Shown here: positions 9,540 to 18,194 of the stretch, one piece after another
Position numbering within the stretch: position 1 is the first letter of the stretch
Layout: each line of letters opens with the position of its first letter
Source of the DNA: Gammaproteobacteria bacterium
GTDB taxonomy: Bacteria > Pseudomonadota > Gammaproteobacteria > Eutrophobiales > Eutrophobiaceae
Length of the DNA: 37,877 nt
Direction: 5' to 3'
Assembly (NCBI GenBank): GCA_028281365.1
Contig: JANQJZ010000003.1
Coordinates: forward strand, 1-37,877
Position numbers and translations under genes: made by a program
The notes under the pieces: generated by a model
The model's database searches: none
What the model saw: only the letters and a program-made list of their open reading frames with translations
What the model was told of the DNA's origin: nothing

Positions 9540-10412
9540 ATGGCAAATAACGACAAAGAGCTTAATGATTATTTGAAAGGTAATTCTGAATTATCTGAAC
9601 AATATCGACAATCAAATACAATGGAGCCTTCTGCTCATGTTGATAAAACGATCTTGTCAGCAGCCAGGGAAGAAGTTACGGGCAGAAGGTATCGATCAGC
9701 ATGGACGGTACCCGTGTCGGTGGCGGCGGTGGTTACCCTGAGTGTCAGTATTGTACTGACTATGCAGGAAGAAACAGGACAAACGATATTCAATAAGCCT
9801 GAAACAGAAATGTATGATTCTGCAATATTGGCCGAAGAGGCTGTACTACAGAAAAAAAATGTACCGGAAAAAGTATCTACTCCCGATAAGATTGGTAATA
9901 AAACAACTAAAGATGCTGATATACAAGTCATGGCTCCGGCAGAGTCAGCCGCAGTCGAGGGCTATCGTATTGATAAAAATGAGATACATTTGAATTCAGA
10001 AGTAGATGCTATACAACAGGAAAGTCAGGATAGGGCAGTAGAGTTTAGTCGTAGTTATAAGAAAAATGATATTGTTCCGGAAAAAAAACGTATGGAAGCC
10101 CGGGCTAAACGTAAGACGAAAGATAGCAGGCAAACGATTATTAAAGAGCAGCAGTTGCAATCAGAACCTGCTTCATCTCCTGCAGCAATAACGGCTGATA
10201 GTGAATACTATTTAGATGATGAACTAAATGAAAACCTGGTTAATTTTCATCAGCAGGAATTAATAAATATAAAGATGTTATGGGAAGAGGGTAATTTCAC
10301 AGATGCGAAGCTTGCATTCGATGAATTTATTAAAAACCGAACCGATGTCACGGAAGATACTATGGTTCAGGTTTTGGGATCTGATGTTTATCAAGCCCTA
10401 AACGAGATGTGA
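9540..10412 (+). CDS. Putative single-pass anti-sigma factor
   Basis: The 290 residues have a cytoplasmic N-terminal segment (1-54), one transmembrane helix (about 55-75), and a long charged periplasmic tail rich in Lys, Glu and Gln with a helical C-terminal part. The architecture and the 3-base spacing after an ECF sigma gene suggest it sequesters that sigma at the membrane. There is no HxxxCxxC zinc anti-sigma motif and no Cys in the N-terminal part, so it is not of the ZAS type. The role is inferred from context. The signal it senses cannot be read from sequence. Confidence 0.6.
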   Translation: MANNDKELNDYLKGNSELSEQYRQSNTMEPSAHVDKTILSAAREEVTGRRYRSAWTVPVSVAAVVTLSVSIVLTMQEETGQTIFNKPETEMYDSAILAEEAVLQKKNVPEKVSTPDKIGNKTTKDADIQVMAPAESAAVEGYRIDKNEIHLNSEVDAIQQESQDRAVEFSRSYKKNDIVPEKKRMEARAKRKTKDSRQTIIKEQQLQSEPASSPAAITADSEYYLDDELNENLVNFHQQELINIKMLWEEGNFTDAKLAFDEFIKNRTDVTEDTMVQVLGSDVYQALNEM

Positions 10413-10474
10413 ATATATTAACAAAAACATTTCTTACTTTTTGTTTTAACTTGGCAATATAAACAAATAAATGA

Positions 10475-10960
10475 TTAATGAAGTTGTTTTTTTGAATTGC
10501 CTTCCGAGAATTGTCCTATTCCCCATTCAGCACGGCCAACCCCCTGCATCAATAATGAATAAAACATGTAGATTAGTGTGCTGTTTAAATTAAATGTAAT
10601 ACCTTTACCTGCTTCAGATTGTATTTCAAGAATAAGGTTATTGTTGTTGTCATTACCGGTTTTTATGCCAAAGGCAACAATGCCATTATCACCTAAAGGA
10701 CGGTTTTTTGTTTCCTCTTCAACATAGGGTTTCTCAAAAGCACCTTCATTAAATAATTTGGTTGTTTCTTTTTTAGAACCCAGGGTTGTTGTGCCACCGC
10801 GTTTCTCGATCTCCTTATCAAGTATTTCTATAAGTAATTTGGTGAAACGCCGCGTTAGCCAGATCAGGTATTCATCATTATTTTCAGTCGAAGTTCTTAG
10901 TAAGATACGATCTTCCTTATTAGAATATTGAACATTGATTTGATGAAGTTTGTTCGTCAT
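10475..10960 (-). CDS. Conserved hypothetical protein, unknown function
   Basis: The 161-residue protein has no signal peptide or membrane helix. It opens with MTNKLHQINVQYSNKEDRIL and a WLTRRFTKLL motif, then a charged linker and a C-terminal strand-rich part. I do not recognise a named domain. It begins nine bases after the PQQ-propeller lipoprotein on the same strand, so the two probably share a transcript. Its stop faces the anti-sigma gene convergently across 62 bases of AT-rich sequence with no clear terminator. Confidence 0.75.
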   Translation of the reverse strand: MTNKLHQINVQYSNKEDRILLRTSTENNDEYLIWLTRRFTKLLIEILDKEIEKRGGTTTLGSKKETTKLFNEGAFEKPYVEEETKNRPLGDNGIVAFGIKTGNDNNNNLILEIQSEAGKGITFNLNSTLIYMFYSLLMQGVGRAEWGIGQFSEGNSKKQLH

Positions 10961-10969
10961 ATAATTTGC

Positions 10970-12736
10970 TTAATCGTCCAGGGTAAAGGTAAGAACTTCA
11001 TCACCGGTTTTGTATCCATAAAGTTTATTGCCGCCGGCAGCAACAGTAATATATTGCCTGCCATTGATACTATAACTAATCGGTGGCGCATTAACACCAA
11101 ACTCAGACCGGTACTGCCAAAGTAATTTACCAGTACTTGCATCAAATGCATTAAAATTTCCGTTACCTTCTCCTGTGAAAACAATATTTCCTGCAGTTGC
11201 AAGCGTTCCACCAACCATAGGTTCATCCATCCTGTTTTGCCAGACTATATTACCGGATTTAACATCAATTGCTGTCAATGTTCCCCAATCCGGTTCATCA
11301 GTTTTTCTAAAAAATGTGTAGCTTTGCCAGGGTCTTCCGGGTTCAGGTGTAAGTTTTCGGGAGATAAATAACGATGGTTGGTATGTCCCTGCTATATAAA
11401 CCGTCTTATTAACGGGGCTATAAGCTGCAGGTGACCAGGATGTTGCGCCAAGCGTTCCAGGAACAATACGTGTGCCATTTTCAGAAGGAAGCGCAAACAG
11501 GTTCTCCTGGGATATAAAAGGTTTTGATTTCCGGATTAGTGTCCCTGTTTCACGTTCATGGATAAAAAACCAGCCAAGTTTGCTCGCCTGGCCAATTGCC
11601 TTAATGGTTTTTCCTTTATCTTGATAGTCGAACAGGATAGGAGGACTGGCAACATCATAGCCCCAACGATCATGAGGTACTTGTTGATAATACCAACGCA
11701 GCTTCCCGGTCTTTAACTCTAATGCAACCAGACTAACGGTATACAGATTGTCTCCGGGGCGGGTTGAACCGTCCATTTGTGGTGAAGGGTTACCAGTACC
11801 GATAAAGATTAATCCTGATTCAGGATCTATTGTAGGATTAGTCCAGATAGATCCTCCGCCAAGTTTCCATGTGTCTGAATACTTAGCGAAGTCACGTTTT
11901 TCCTGTTCTATATCTCGATTAAGTTTAGGGCCGTAATCAAGTTGCTTAGTCCAGTTGCCTTCCCACCCTTTATCCGGAACACTGTACCAGCGCCAGACTT
12001 CATCACCGGTTTCGCTGTCGAATGCCATCATGAAGCCGCGCAGGCCATGTCCCCCACCGGAAAAACTTCCTACTGACAGTATGAGTTCACCATCTTTTTC
12101 CTGTTCTATATGCAAACCGTAACCTGCACCGGTAATCCCGATATAAACAAGGCCATCGTAAACCTGCGGTGCCAGGTTTGCACTATAACCTGTCTGGCCT
12201 GTTTGTACGGCACCTTCAAATTCCTTTATATCTATAATGGCATTTACAACTTCTGCATTTCCTGCAGAAGTATCAGTAATTGCCTTATCCCATAAGACAT
12301 CACCATTATGTTCATTTAATGCAATCAGGCGTCCATCAATGGTGACAGTAAAAATTTTATTATCCGACATTGCCGGTCCCCGGTTAGCCGGACCACAACA
12401 AAAATTATTACTTTTAAGTTGATGTTGATAACGCCATTTTTCTTTACCGGTTTTTGCATCTAGTGCAATAACATCATTAAATGGTGTAGTAATATACATC
12501 ACACCATCTTTAACTATTGGACTGGTTTGAAATGTACCCTTGATGCCAGTTGTATATTTCCAGGCCAGCTTTAATCGGGGAACATTAGTATGATTAATCT
12601 GTGAAAGTTCACTATAACGCTGATTATTATATTTATTTCCATATAATGGCCAGTCAACATCATTATTCGGTTTATCTGAACATGCAGGAAGTAAAAGTGT
12701 AATTAGTAAAAATATAAATATTAGGGGCGAGTTCAT
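10970..12736 (-). CDS. PQQ-propeller lipoprotein, probable inactive or atypical quinoprotein dehydrogenase
   Basis: The product resembles the eight-bladed PQQ-dependent alcohol dehydrogenase family: WPLYGNKYNNQRYS opening, vicinal Cys pair (FCCGPANRG), repeated blade motifs such as DAKTGKEKWRY, and GGGSIWTNP. A signal with LLPAC lipobox predicts an outer- or inner-membrane-anchored periplasmic lipoprotein. Active-site residues differ. The position of the Ca-binding Glu is AGYG rather than AEFG, and the catalytic Asp position is HDRWGYD rather than HDxWDYD. The GTGNP Asn is kept. It may bind PQQ without normal catalysis, or belong to a divergent subfamily. I prefer ATG 12736; an upstream in-frame GTG at 12751 is possible. 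It is divergent from the transporter gene. Confidence 0.8.
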   Translation of the reverse strand: MNSPLIFIFLLITLLLPACSDKPNNDVDWPLYGNKYNNQRYSELSQINHTNVPRLKLAWKYTTGIKGTFQTSPIVKDGVMYITTPFNDVIALDAKTGKEKWRYQHQLKSNNFCCGPANRGPAMSDNKIFTVTIDGRLIALNEHNGDVLWDKAITDTSAGNAEVVNAIIDIKEFEGAVQTGQTGYSANLAPQVYDGLVYIGITGAGYGLHIEQEKDGELILSVGSFSGGGHGLRGFMMAFDSETGDEVWRWYSVPDKGWEGNWTKQLDYGPKLNRDIEQEKRDFAKYSDTWKLGGGSIWTNPTIDPESGLIFIGTGNPSPQMDGSTRPGDNLYTVSLVALELKTGKLRWYYQQVPHDRWGYDVASPPILFDYQDKGKTIKAIGQASKLGWFFIHERETGTLIRKSKPFISQENLFALPSENGTRIVPGTLGATSWSPAAYSPVNKTVYIAGTYQPSLFISRKLTPEPGRPWQSYTFFRKTDEPDWGTLTAIDVKSGNIVWQNRMDEPMVGGTLATAGNIVFTGEGNGNFNAFDASTGKLLWQYRSEFGVNAPPISYSINGRQYITVAAGGNKLYGYKTGDEVLTFTLDD

Positions 12737-12790
12737 TAACAAATCCAGCACAACTGCGTTTTAATTTAATTGTATTAAAGCTTATTTCCA

Positions 12791-13702
12791 ATGCAAAGTC
12801 GAAGCGTTGTATTTTTACCTGTCGGTGCGATGATAATTTCTATCATTGCCATACTCTATCCGGAAAGTTTATCAGCCTATGGTGGAGCAATTGTCCCTAT
12901 GTTAGGTCTGGTCATGTTTTCAATGGGTATGACACTCAGGTCGGTCGATTTTAAACGCGTGTTTAAAGAACCAAAATTAATATGCATAGGCATTTTATTG
13001 CAATTTTTATTAATGCCCTTTATCGCATGGTTGTTATCGATAGTATTGAAATTACCTTTATTGATAGCAACAGGATTAATTCTAGTTGGATCTTGTCCCG
13101 GTGGAACAGCATCAAACGTAATTTGTTTCCTGGCCAGGGCAAATGTAGCCCTGTCGATCTCTCTTACGGCTATCTCAACCCTGCTGGCAGTAGTACTGAC
13201 TCCGTTAATCACATATGTATATGTGGATCAAACTATTGATGTGCCAATTTTAAAAATGATCAGGAATCTGGTATTTATTATTATTTTACCGGTTTTATCC
13301 GGTATCCTGATCAATACGTACTTTCAACAACGTTTAAATTATATAAAATCGTATTTGCCAATGGTTTCAGTAATATCAATAATATTGATAATTGGCATTA
13401 TCGTAGCCAGGAATCAGGCTCAGGTGATTGAATCCGGGTATTTAATATTTACTGCTATTGCTTTACATAATTTATTTGGATTAATTTCCGGGTATATTAT
13501 TCCCAGGTTGATGCGTATAGATGAGAAAAATTGCAGGACAATAGCTATCGAAGTAGGGATGCAAAATTCGGGGCTTGCTGTTGTTTTGGCCAATCAATAT
13601 TTTTCAGTGATTGCTGCTTTGCCAGGAGCATTGTTTAGTATTTGGCATAATATTACAGGGGCGGTTCTGGCAGTATTCTGGTCAAGAAAGAATGAAAAAT
13701 AA
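12791..13702 (+). CDS. Bile acid:sodium symporter (BASS) family transporter
   Basis: The 303-residue protein is almost entirely hydrophobic, with about nine or ten membrane helices. The family signatures are visible: a GLVMFSMGMTL segment after helix 1-2 and GSCPGGTASNVICFLA in the middle, which forms a sodium/substrate site in BASS proteins. Bacterial members carry organic anions, such as ketopantoate in PanS, rather than bile acids. The substrate cannot be set here. It is divergent from the PQQ lipoprotein with a 54-base gap and overlaps the next lipoprotein gene. Confidence 0.88.
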   Translation: MQSRSVVFLPVGAMIISIIAILYPESLSAYGGAIVPMLGLVMFSMGMTLRSVDFKRVFKEPKLICIGILLQFLLMPFIAWLLSIVLKLPLLIATGLILVGSCPGGTASNVICFLARANVALSISLTAISTLLAVVLTPLITYVYVDQTIDVPILKMIRNLVFIIILPVLSGILINTYFQQRLNYIKSYLPMVSVISIILIIGIIVARNQAQVIESGYLIFTAIALHNLFGLISGYIIPRLMRIDEKNCRTIAIEVGMQNSGLAVVLANQYFSVIAALPGALFSIWHNITGAVLAVFWSRKNEK

Positions 13703-14402
13703 ATTAATTAATCCGATCCTGACGTTTAGTGTTATTTTTTTATTAACATCGTGTTCTAAAAATAATGAGACATATTTTCCATTAACTGAAGGTTATAAGT
13801 GGCGATATGATGTAACCCGGATCACACGGGATGGTTTGGAAAAACAGAAATATTTTTTTAATAATCTGGGTAAGAGTCAGTTAGACGATGAATCGGTATA
13901 TATAAGGCAATCTATAGATGGTACAGCACTTTATTATTCTATTTCAGAAGAGGGGATTATTTATCTTGGAAATACAGATAACCAAGCTATCGGTCAAAAG
14001 TTTAAAGAAGATAGACAAATAGTTATTCATAACCCTGTTAGCGTCGATACCCAATGGCAACAATTTACAACAACCAGGTTATTAAAAAAGACCGGACCTC
14101 CACAAAAAACAGTACTCCGAATTATTGCTGAAGTACCCATGGAAGTTAAAATTGAGTCTATGGATGCTGAAGTTACTGTTCCGGCAGGCAACTTTAAACA
14201 ATGTATGAAAATTTCAATGAATGGTTCAACCTTTAAGGATGCAGGTAACTATGTCGGCTTAACGCTCGTGAATGTTAAACAGACAAGTTGGTATGCAAAA
14301 GGGATAGGACTTGTGAAAATGGAAAGGTTGGAAACAACCCAGAGTGAAGCACTCGATAGAGGATCACTATTGGTTGAACTGGTTGAATTTGACAAAGGAT
14401 AA
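13692..14402 (+). CDS. Putative lipoprotein of unknown function
   Basis: I chose the ATG at 13692 because it gives a lipoprotein signal: a short Lys-containing N-terminus, a hydrophobic stretch and LLTSC. This overlaps the end of the transporter gene by 11 bases, suggesting translational coupling. A longer in-frame start at 13611 lacks a signal. The 236-residue product has an FPLTEGYKWRYDV opening and alternating strands, reminiscent of small periplasmic beta-rich lipoproteins. I do not assign a named family or function. Confidence 0.7.
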   Translation: MKNKLINPILTFSVIFLLTSCSKNNETYFPLTEGYKWRYDVTRITRDGLEKQKYFFNNLGKSQLDDESVYIRQSIDGTALYYSISEEGIIYLGNTDNQAIGQKFKEDRQIVIHNPVSVDTQWQQFTTTRLLKKTGPPQKTVLRIIAEVPMEVKIESMDAEVTVPAGNFKQCMKISMNGSTFKDAGNYVGLTLVNVKQTSWYAKGIGLVKMERLETTQSEALDRGSLLVELVEFDKG

Positions 14403-14414
14403 CTTTTTATAAAA

Positions 14415-14990
14415 TTAGAGAGAATTTCTTACATCGATAATTCTTTGCTCAGTCACTATTATATCCAGTAAAACATCTGTTGTTTCGGTCGGTAATGTAT
14501 CAACAATTTGTGCTTCAAACGCCAATCCAACTTTTGTTTTGATAACATGATGTTCAAACCAGCGATCATAATAGCCGCGACCGTAACCTAATCTCTCTCC
14601 GCTGCTTGTAAATCCAAGCCCCGGTGTGATGGCAATATCGATGGGGTTCGTTGCCACTTGATCGGATTTTGGTGTGGGAATCCCCAGGTTATCAGGTTCA
14701 AGTTCAGTTTGATCGTTGATTGGCACGGCAATCATTTTCGTGGGACTGATTATTTTGGGCACGGCCAGATAGATACCACGTCCCAGTATTTCATCGAGTA
14801 GATGCCGTGTCTCTACTTCAGCTTGGTATGAGACATAACAAAAGGCTGATTGGGCATTATTAAAGTCATTAATATTGTGGAGATTTTTAATAATCTGTTT
14901 GTTCATTGCAGCACGTCGAGTTTCGGGAATTGCAGAACGGCGCTTTTTTAATTCTGTTCTTAGTGTTTTCTTTTCTTCAGGTAAATTCAT
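14415..14990 (-). CDS. 5-formyltetrahydrofolate cyclo-ligase
   Basis: This enzyme uses ATP to convert 5-formyl-THF to 5,10-methenyl-THF, recycling a folate storage form. The 191 residues carry the N-terminal basic ELKKRRSAIP segment and the C-terminal TPGLGFTSSGERLGYGRGYYDRW block typical of the family (E. coli YgfA). In a methylotroph it would feed the THF one-carbon pool. It converges on the lipoprotein gene with 12 bases between stops. I looked upstream for the 6S RNA that often neighbours this gene in Gammaproteobacteria and saw no convincing hairpin. Confidence 0.93.
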   Translation of the reverse strand: MNLPEEKKTLRTELKKRRSAIPETRRAAMNKQIIKNLHNINDFNNAQSAFCYVSYQAEVETRHLLDEILGRGIYLAVPKIISPTKMIAVPINDQTELEPDNLGIPTPKSDQVATNPIDIAITPGLGFTSSGERLGYGRGYYDRWFEHHVIKTKVGLAFEAQIVDTLPTETTDVLLDIIVTEQRIIDVRNSL

Positions 14991-15120
14991 TAATTTAATT
15001 AATTATTTATATTTATCAATTACTTATAAACTTATTATAAAGTTATTTAAGATTATAAAATATCCGGAATTTATAAATTTTTAACTGGTAATTCGAGCTT
15101 CTCTAAATATGCCGCATTAC

Positions 15121-15148
15121 TTTCTTTTTCCGGCTATTTCCGTACAAT
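15121..15148 (+). promoter_or_regulatory. Possible promoter for rpsP operon
   Basis: TACAAT (15143-15148) is a good -10 element 71 bases before rpsP. The TTTCTT at 15121-15126 is only a weak -35 match with a 16-base spacer. Confidence 0.4.
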
Positions 15149-15218
15149 AGCGCCTTTTTTCGGGCAGGCGAGATGCCCTGACCGTGGTAATTCAGTATAT
15201 ATAGAGGTCATCGGACTG

Positions 15219-15470
15219 ATGGTAACAATTAGATTATCTAGAACGGGTGCAAAAAAGAAACCTTTTTATCACATTGTTGTAACGGATAGTCGTAAAAAGC
15301 GTGATGGTCGATCGCTTGAACGGCTTGGTTTTTTTAACCCGCTTGCAAAAGGTCAGGAGGTTCCATTGAAGATAGATATGGAACGTGTGGCATACTGGGT
15401 ATCACAAGGTGCCCAAACATCTGACCGTGTTGCAAAAATACTTAAAGATAACGCGGTCGCTACAGCATAA
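15219..15470 (+). CDS. rpsP: 30S ribosomal protein S16
   Basis: S16 is a small-subunit assembly protein. The 83-residue sequence is typical: [20 protein letters not shown], then [18 protein letters not shown]. It is the first gene of rpsP-rimM-trmD-rplS, a standard proteobacterial operon. Confidence 0.98.
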   Translation: MVTIRLSRTGAKKKPFYHIVVTDSRKKRDGRSLERLGFFNPLAKGQEVPLKIDMERVAYWVSQGAQTSDRVAKILKDNAVATA

Positions 15471-15536
15471 AGACAAGTTTTTACTTTTACGTCCAGACTT
15501 TTAAAAGGTATGTAACTTGCCTGATACAAAAAGTTA

Positions 15537-16064
15537 ATGCGGGATAACGAACACCCTATAGTTGTAGGTCGAATTAATGGTATATATGGTGTTCGTGGCT
15601 GGGTAAAAGTTATGTCATATACTCGACCTAAAGAAAATATATTGTCATATTCCCCCTGTCTGGTTTACCTGAACGGTGCATGGCAGGAATTAAATATTGA
15701 AGAGTCTCAGCAAAGAGGCGAACGTATGTTGGTGAAGTTTTCCGGCATAGACAGTCCGGAACAGGCGAGAGATTACCTGCATAGTGATTTGGCGGTCGTA
15801 CGTGCGCAATTGCCGCCACTAGAGAATGACAAGTACTATTGGTTTGATTTAATCGGCCTCGAAATCATCAATCAGGATGGTTTATCGCTGGGCTGGATTA
15901 AAGAAATTGTAGAAACCGGTGCGAATGATGTGCTGGTTATTGAAGGGAAAGGCAAGACCAGAATACTTATCCCTTTGATTATGGATATATATGTTAAACA
16001 GGTTGATTTAAGCGCCAATACGATGCGAGTCGATTGGCAATTGGAAGACGATGTATCAACTTGA
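15537..16064 (+). CDS. rimM: 16S rRNA-processing protein RimM
   Basis: RimM binds S19 and helps mature the 30S head. The 175 residues show the N-terminal barrel ([21 protein letters not shown]) and the PRC-barrel C-terminal part ([11 protein letters not shown], then [10 protein letters not shown] and [14 protein letters not shown]). The end overlaps trmD by 14 bases, indicating translational coupling. Confidence 0.96.
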   Translation: MRDNEHPIVVGRINGIYGVRGWVKVMSYTRPKENILSYSPCLVYLNGAWQELNIEESQQRGERMLVKFSGIDSPEQARDYLHSDLAVVRAQLPPLENDKYYWFDLIGLEIINQDGLSLGWIKEIVETGANDVLVIEGKGKTRILIPLIMDIYVKQVDLSANTMRVDWQLEDDVST

Positions 16065-16794
16065 TGTCATTACGCTGTTTCCGGAGATGTTTTCCGCTGT
16101 ATTTCGGTATGGGGTTATTGGACGGGCCCTGGAAGAACAGTTAATTGGATTCAGAAGCTGGAATCCACGTGATTTTAGTAAGGATAAACATCGTACAGTA
16201 GATGACAGACCCTATGGTGGTGGTCCCGGTATGGTGATGATGTATGAGCCTGTGGCTGCAGCAATTGAAGAAGCCAAAATGGTTCAGCCTGATGCAAAGG
16301 TTATTTATCTCTCGCCGCAGGGAAGACGCCTGGACCAGGAAGGTATTCATGAGTTATCCGGAAGAAAAGGGATGATTCTGGTGGCGGGTCGATATGAAGG
16401 TATTGATCAGCGATTGATAGAGACAGAAATTGATGAGGAATGGTCGATTGGCGATTATGTCCTTAGCGGTGGGGAAATTGCCGCAATGGTACTAATTGAT
16501 AGTGTTTGTCGGACATTGCCAGGTGTTTTAGGGCACTCAGAGTCAGCCATGGAAGATTCATTTGTTGACGGATTACTCGACTATCCGCATTATACGCGCC
16601 CTGAATTGGTAAATAAGCTTGCTGTCCCGGATGTATTGCTGAGTGGCGACCATGAACAGATAAGGCGTTGGCGCTTGAAGCAAGCGTTACTAAAGACCTG
16701 GCGTGTACGGCCGGATTTGATTGAAACAATCGAACTTGATGAAGAGCAAGGAAAATTGCTGCAAGAGGTTATTAAAGAATCCGGGCAATCCTGA
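16051..16794 (+). CDS. trmD: tRNA (guanine-37-N1)-methyltransferase TrmD
   Basis: TrmD methylates G37 next to the anticodon, preventing frameshifting. The 247-residue SPOUT enzyme has [10 protein letters not shown] at its start, [13 protein letters not shown], and the knotted AdoMet site [11 protein letters not shown] with [12 protein letters not shown]. Conserved HYTRPE follows. It overlaps rimM and precedes rplS by about 40 bases. Confidence 0.97.
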   Translation: MYQLDVITLFPEMFSAVFRYGVIGRALEEQLIGFRSWNPRDFSKDKHRTVDDRPYGGGPGMVMMYEPVAAAIEEAKMVQPDAKVIYLSPQGRRLDQEGIHELSGRKGMILVAGRYEGIDQRLIETEIDEEWSIGDYVLSGGEIAAMVLIDSVCRTLPGVLGHSESAMEDSFVDGLLDYPHYTRPELVNKLAVPDVLLSGDHEQIRRWRLKQALLKTWRVRPDLIETIELDEEQGKLLQEVIKESGQS

Positions 16795-16837
16795 TGTTAG
16801 AAACATAATATATGTATAGGTGAATTGGAGTATGACG

Positions 16838-17194
16838 ATGGCAAATATAATTGAACAACTTGAAGCCGAACAAATGACGCGCAAAGTCCCGGAATTTGGT
16901 CCTGGAGATACAGTTGTTGTGCAGGTTAAAGTTAAGGAAGGTCAACGCGAACGGTTACAGGCCTTTGAAGGCATTGTCATCGCTGTTAAAAACCGTGGCC
17001 TAAACTCCTCATTTACTGTTCGAAAAATTTCTTATGGTGAAGGTGTAGAACGTGTATTCCAGACCTACAGTCCGAGCATTGCTGAAATACAAGTTAAACG
17101 TCGTGGCGATGTACGTCGGGCAAAACTATATTACATGCGGGATCGTCGTGGTAAGGCTGCACGAATAAAAGAAAAAATTAAGTCATCATCATAA
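16838..17194 (+). CDS. rplS: 50S ribosomal protein L19
   Basis: L19 sits at the 30S-50S interface. I chose ATG 16838 (MANIIEQLE, 118 residues) because GGAG at 16827-16830 is then seven bases upstream and the start aligns with the family. The in-frame ATG at 16832 would leave only one base. Conserved parts include [27 protein letters not shown] and [18 protein letters not shown]. Confidence 0.96.
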   Translation: MANIIEQLEAEQMTRKVPEFGPGDTVVVQVKVKEGQRERLQAFEGIVIAVKNRGLNSSFTVRKISYGEGVERVFQTYSPSIAEIQVKRRGDVRRAKLYYMRDRRGKAARIKEKIKSSS

Positions 17195-17201
17195 TCATAC
17201 A

Positions 17202-17223
17202 GGGCTGGTCGACTAGTCAGCCC
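17202..17223 (+). terminator. Weak hairpin after rplS
   Basis: GGGCTG (17202-17207) pairs with CAGCCC (17218-17223) around a 10-base loop. No T-tract follows, so termination efficiency is doubtful. It may still mark the operon end. Confidence 0.4.
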
Positions 17224-17266
17224 GCTAATTGTAAAATCAGATTCATACAAGTGTTATTACTTGCCT

Positions 17267-18187
17267 ATGAATCAATCTTCAGAAAACCCGCCAGTATTAT
17301 CCAGCTTATCCAGACAAATTATAGATTCGTTCCTGGATGCTTTATGGATGGAACGCGGTCTTAGCGATAACACCTTATCGGCTTATCGTAGTGATTTGAT
17401 TAATTTTGCATTATGGCTGCAACAACAAAACATCAAATTATTAGAATCAAAATCAAATGATGTTATGTCTTATCTTGCAGAATCCGGACAACATTCTGTA
17501 AGAACAACAGCAAGAAGACTGTCAAGTTTACGCCGTCTATTTGAATATCTGTTAAGAGAAGATCAAATCAAACAAAATCCTGTAGGTCGTATTGATGCCC
17601 CACGCTTGGGACGCTCGTTACCAACATCATTGACAGAATCAGAAGTCGAGGCATTACTTGATTCGCCTGATACAGATCAATCTCTCGGAATGAGAGATAA
17701 AACCATGTTGGAATTATTGTATGCGACCGGTCTGCGAGTGTCTGAATTGGTTGGTCTGACGGTGCAACAAGTTAATCTGCGGCAAGGCGTTGTTCGAGTG
17801 ACTGGTAAGGGCAATAAAGAGAGGCTCGTACCCATGGGCGATGAGGCAAATCGCTGCTTGAGTGAATATCTCAAATCTGCAAGAGCAGAAATATTAAATA
17901 ATAAAGTGTCTGACGCGTTGTTTCCCAGCAAGCGCGGAAAGGCAATGACCAGGCAAACATTCTGGCACATGATTAAACGGTATGCGGTTCTCGCCGGGAT
18001 AAAAAAAACATTATCGCCACATGTGCTTCGGCATGCTTTTGCTACTCATCTTATCAACCATGGAGCGGATCTCAGAGTGGTGCAAATGTTACTAGGACAT
18101 AGTGATATATCGACAACACAAATCTATACGCACGTTGCAAGGGAACGATTAAAAAAATTGCATGCGGAACATCATCCAAGAGGATAA
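17267..18187 (+). CDS. xerD: Site-specific tyrosine recombinase XerD
   Basis: XerD acts with XerC at dif to resolve chromosome dimers. With ATG 17267 the protein is 306 residues; a TTG at 17261 would add two. It has an N-terminal SAM-like core-binding domain (about 15-105) and the catalytic domain with the complete set of residues: Arg157 (ATGLRVSEL), Lys181, His252 and Arg255 (HVLRHAFATHL), His278 (LLGHSDISTTQIYTH) and nucleophile Tyr287. The proximity to dsbC favours XerD over XerC. No integrase-type neighbours are present. Confidence 0.92.
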   Translation: MNQSSENPPVLSSLSRQIIDSFLDALWMERGLSDNTLSAYRSDLINFALWLQQQNIKLLESKSNDVMSYLAESGQHSVRTTARRLSSLRRLFEYLLREDQIKQNPVGRIDAPRLGRSLPTSLTESEVEALLDSPDTDQSLGMRDKTMLELLYATGLRVSELVGLTVQQVNLRQGVVRVTGKGNKERLVPMGDEANRCLSEYLKSARAEILNNKVSDALFPSKRGKAMTRQTFWHMIKRYAVLAGIKKTLSPHVLRHAFATHLINHGADLRVVQMLLGHSDISTTQIYTHVARERLKKLHAEHHPRG

Positions 18188-18194
18188 TAGTTAT

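Noticed and set aside
14991-15218. 6S RNA next to the 5-formyl-THF cyclo-ligase gene
   Set aside because: The linkage is common in Gammaproteobacteria, but the AT-rich sequence here shows no long hairpin with a central bubble that I could support.
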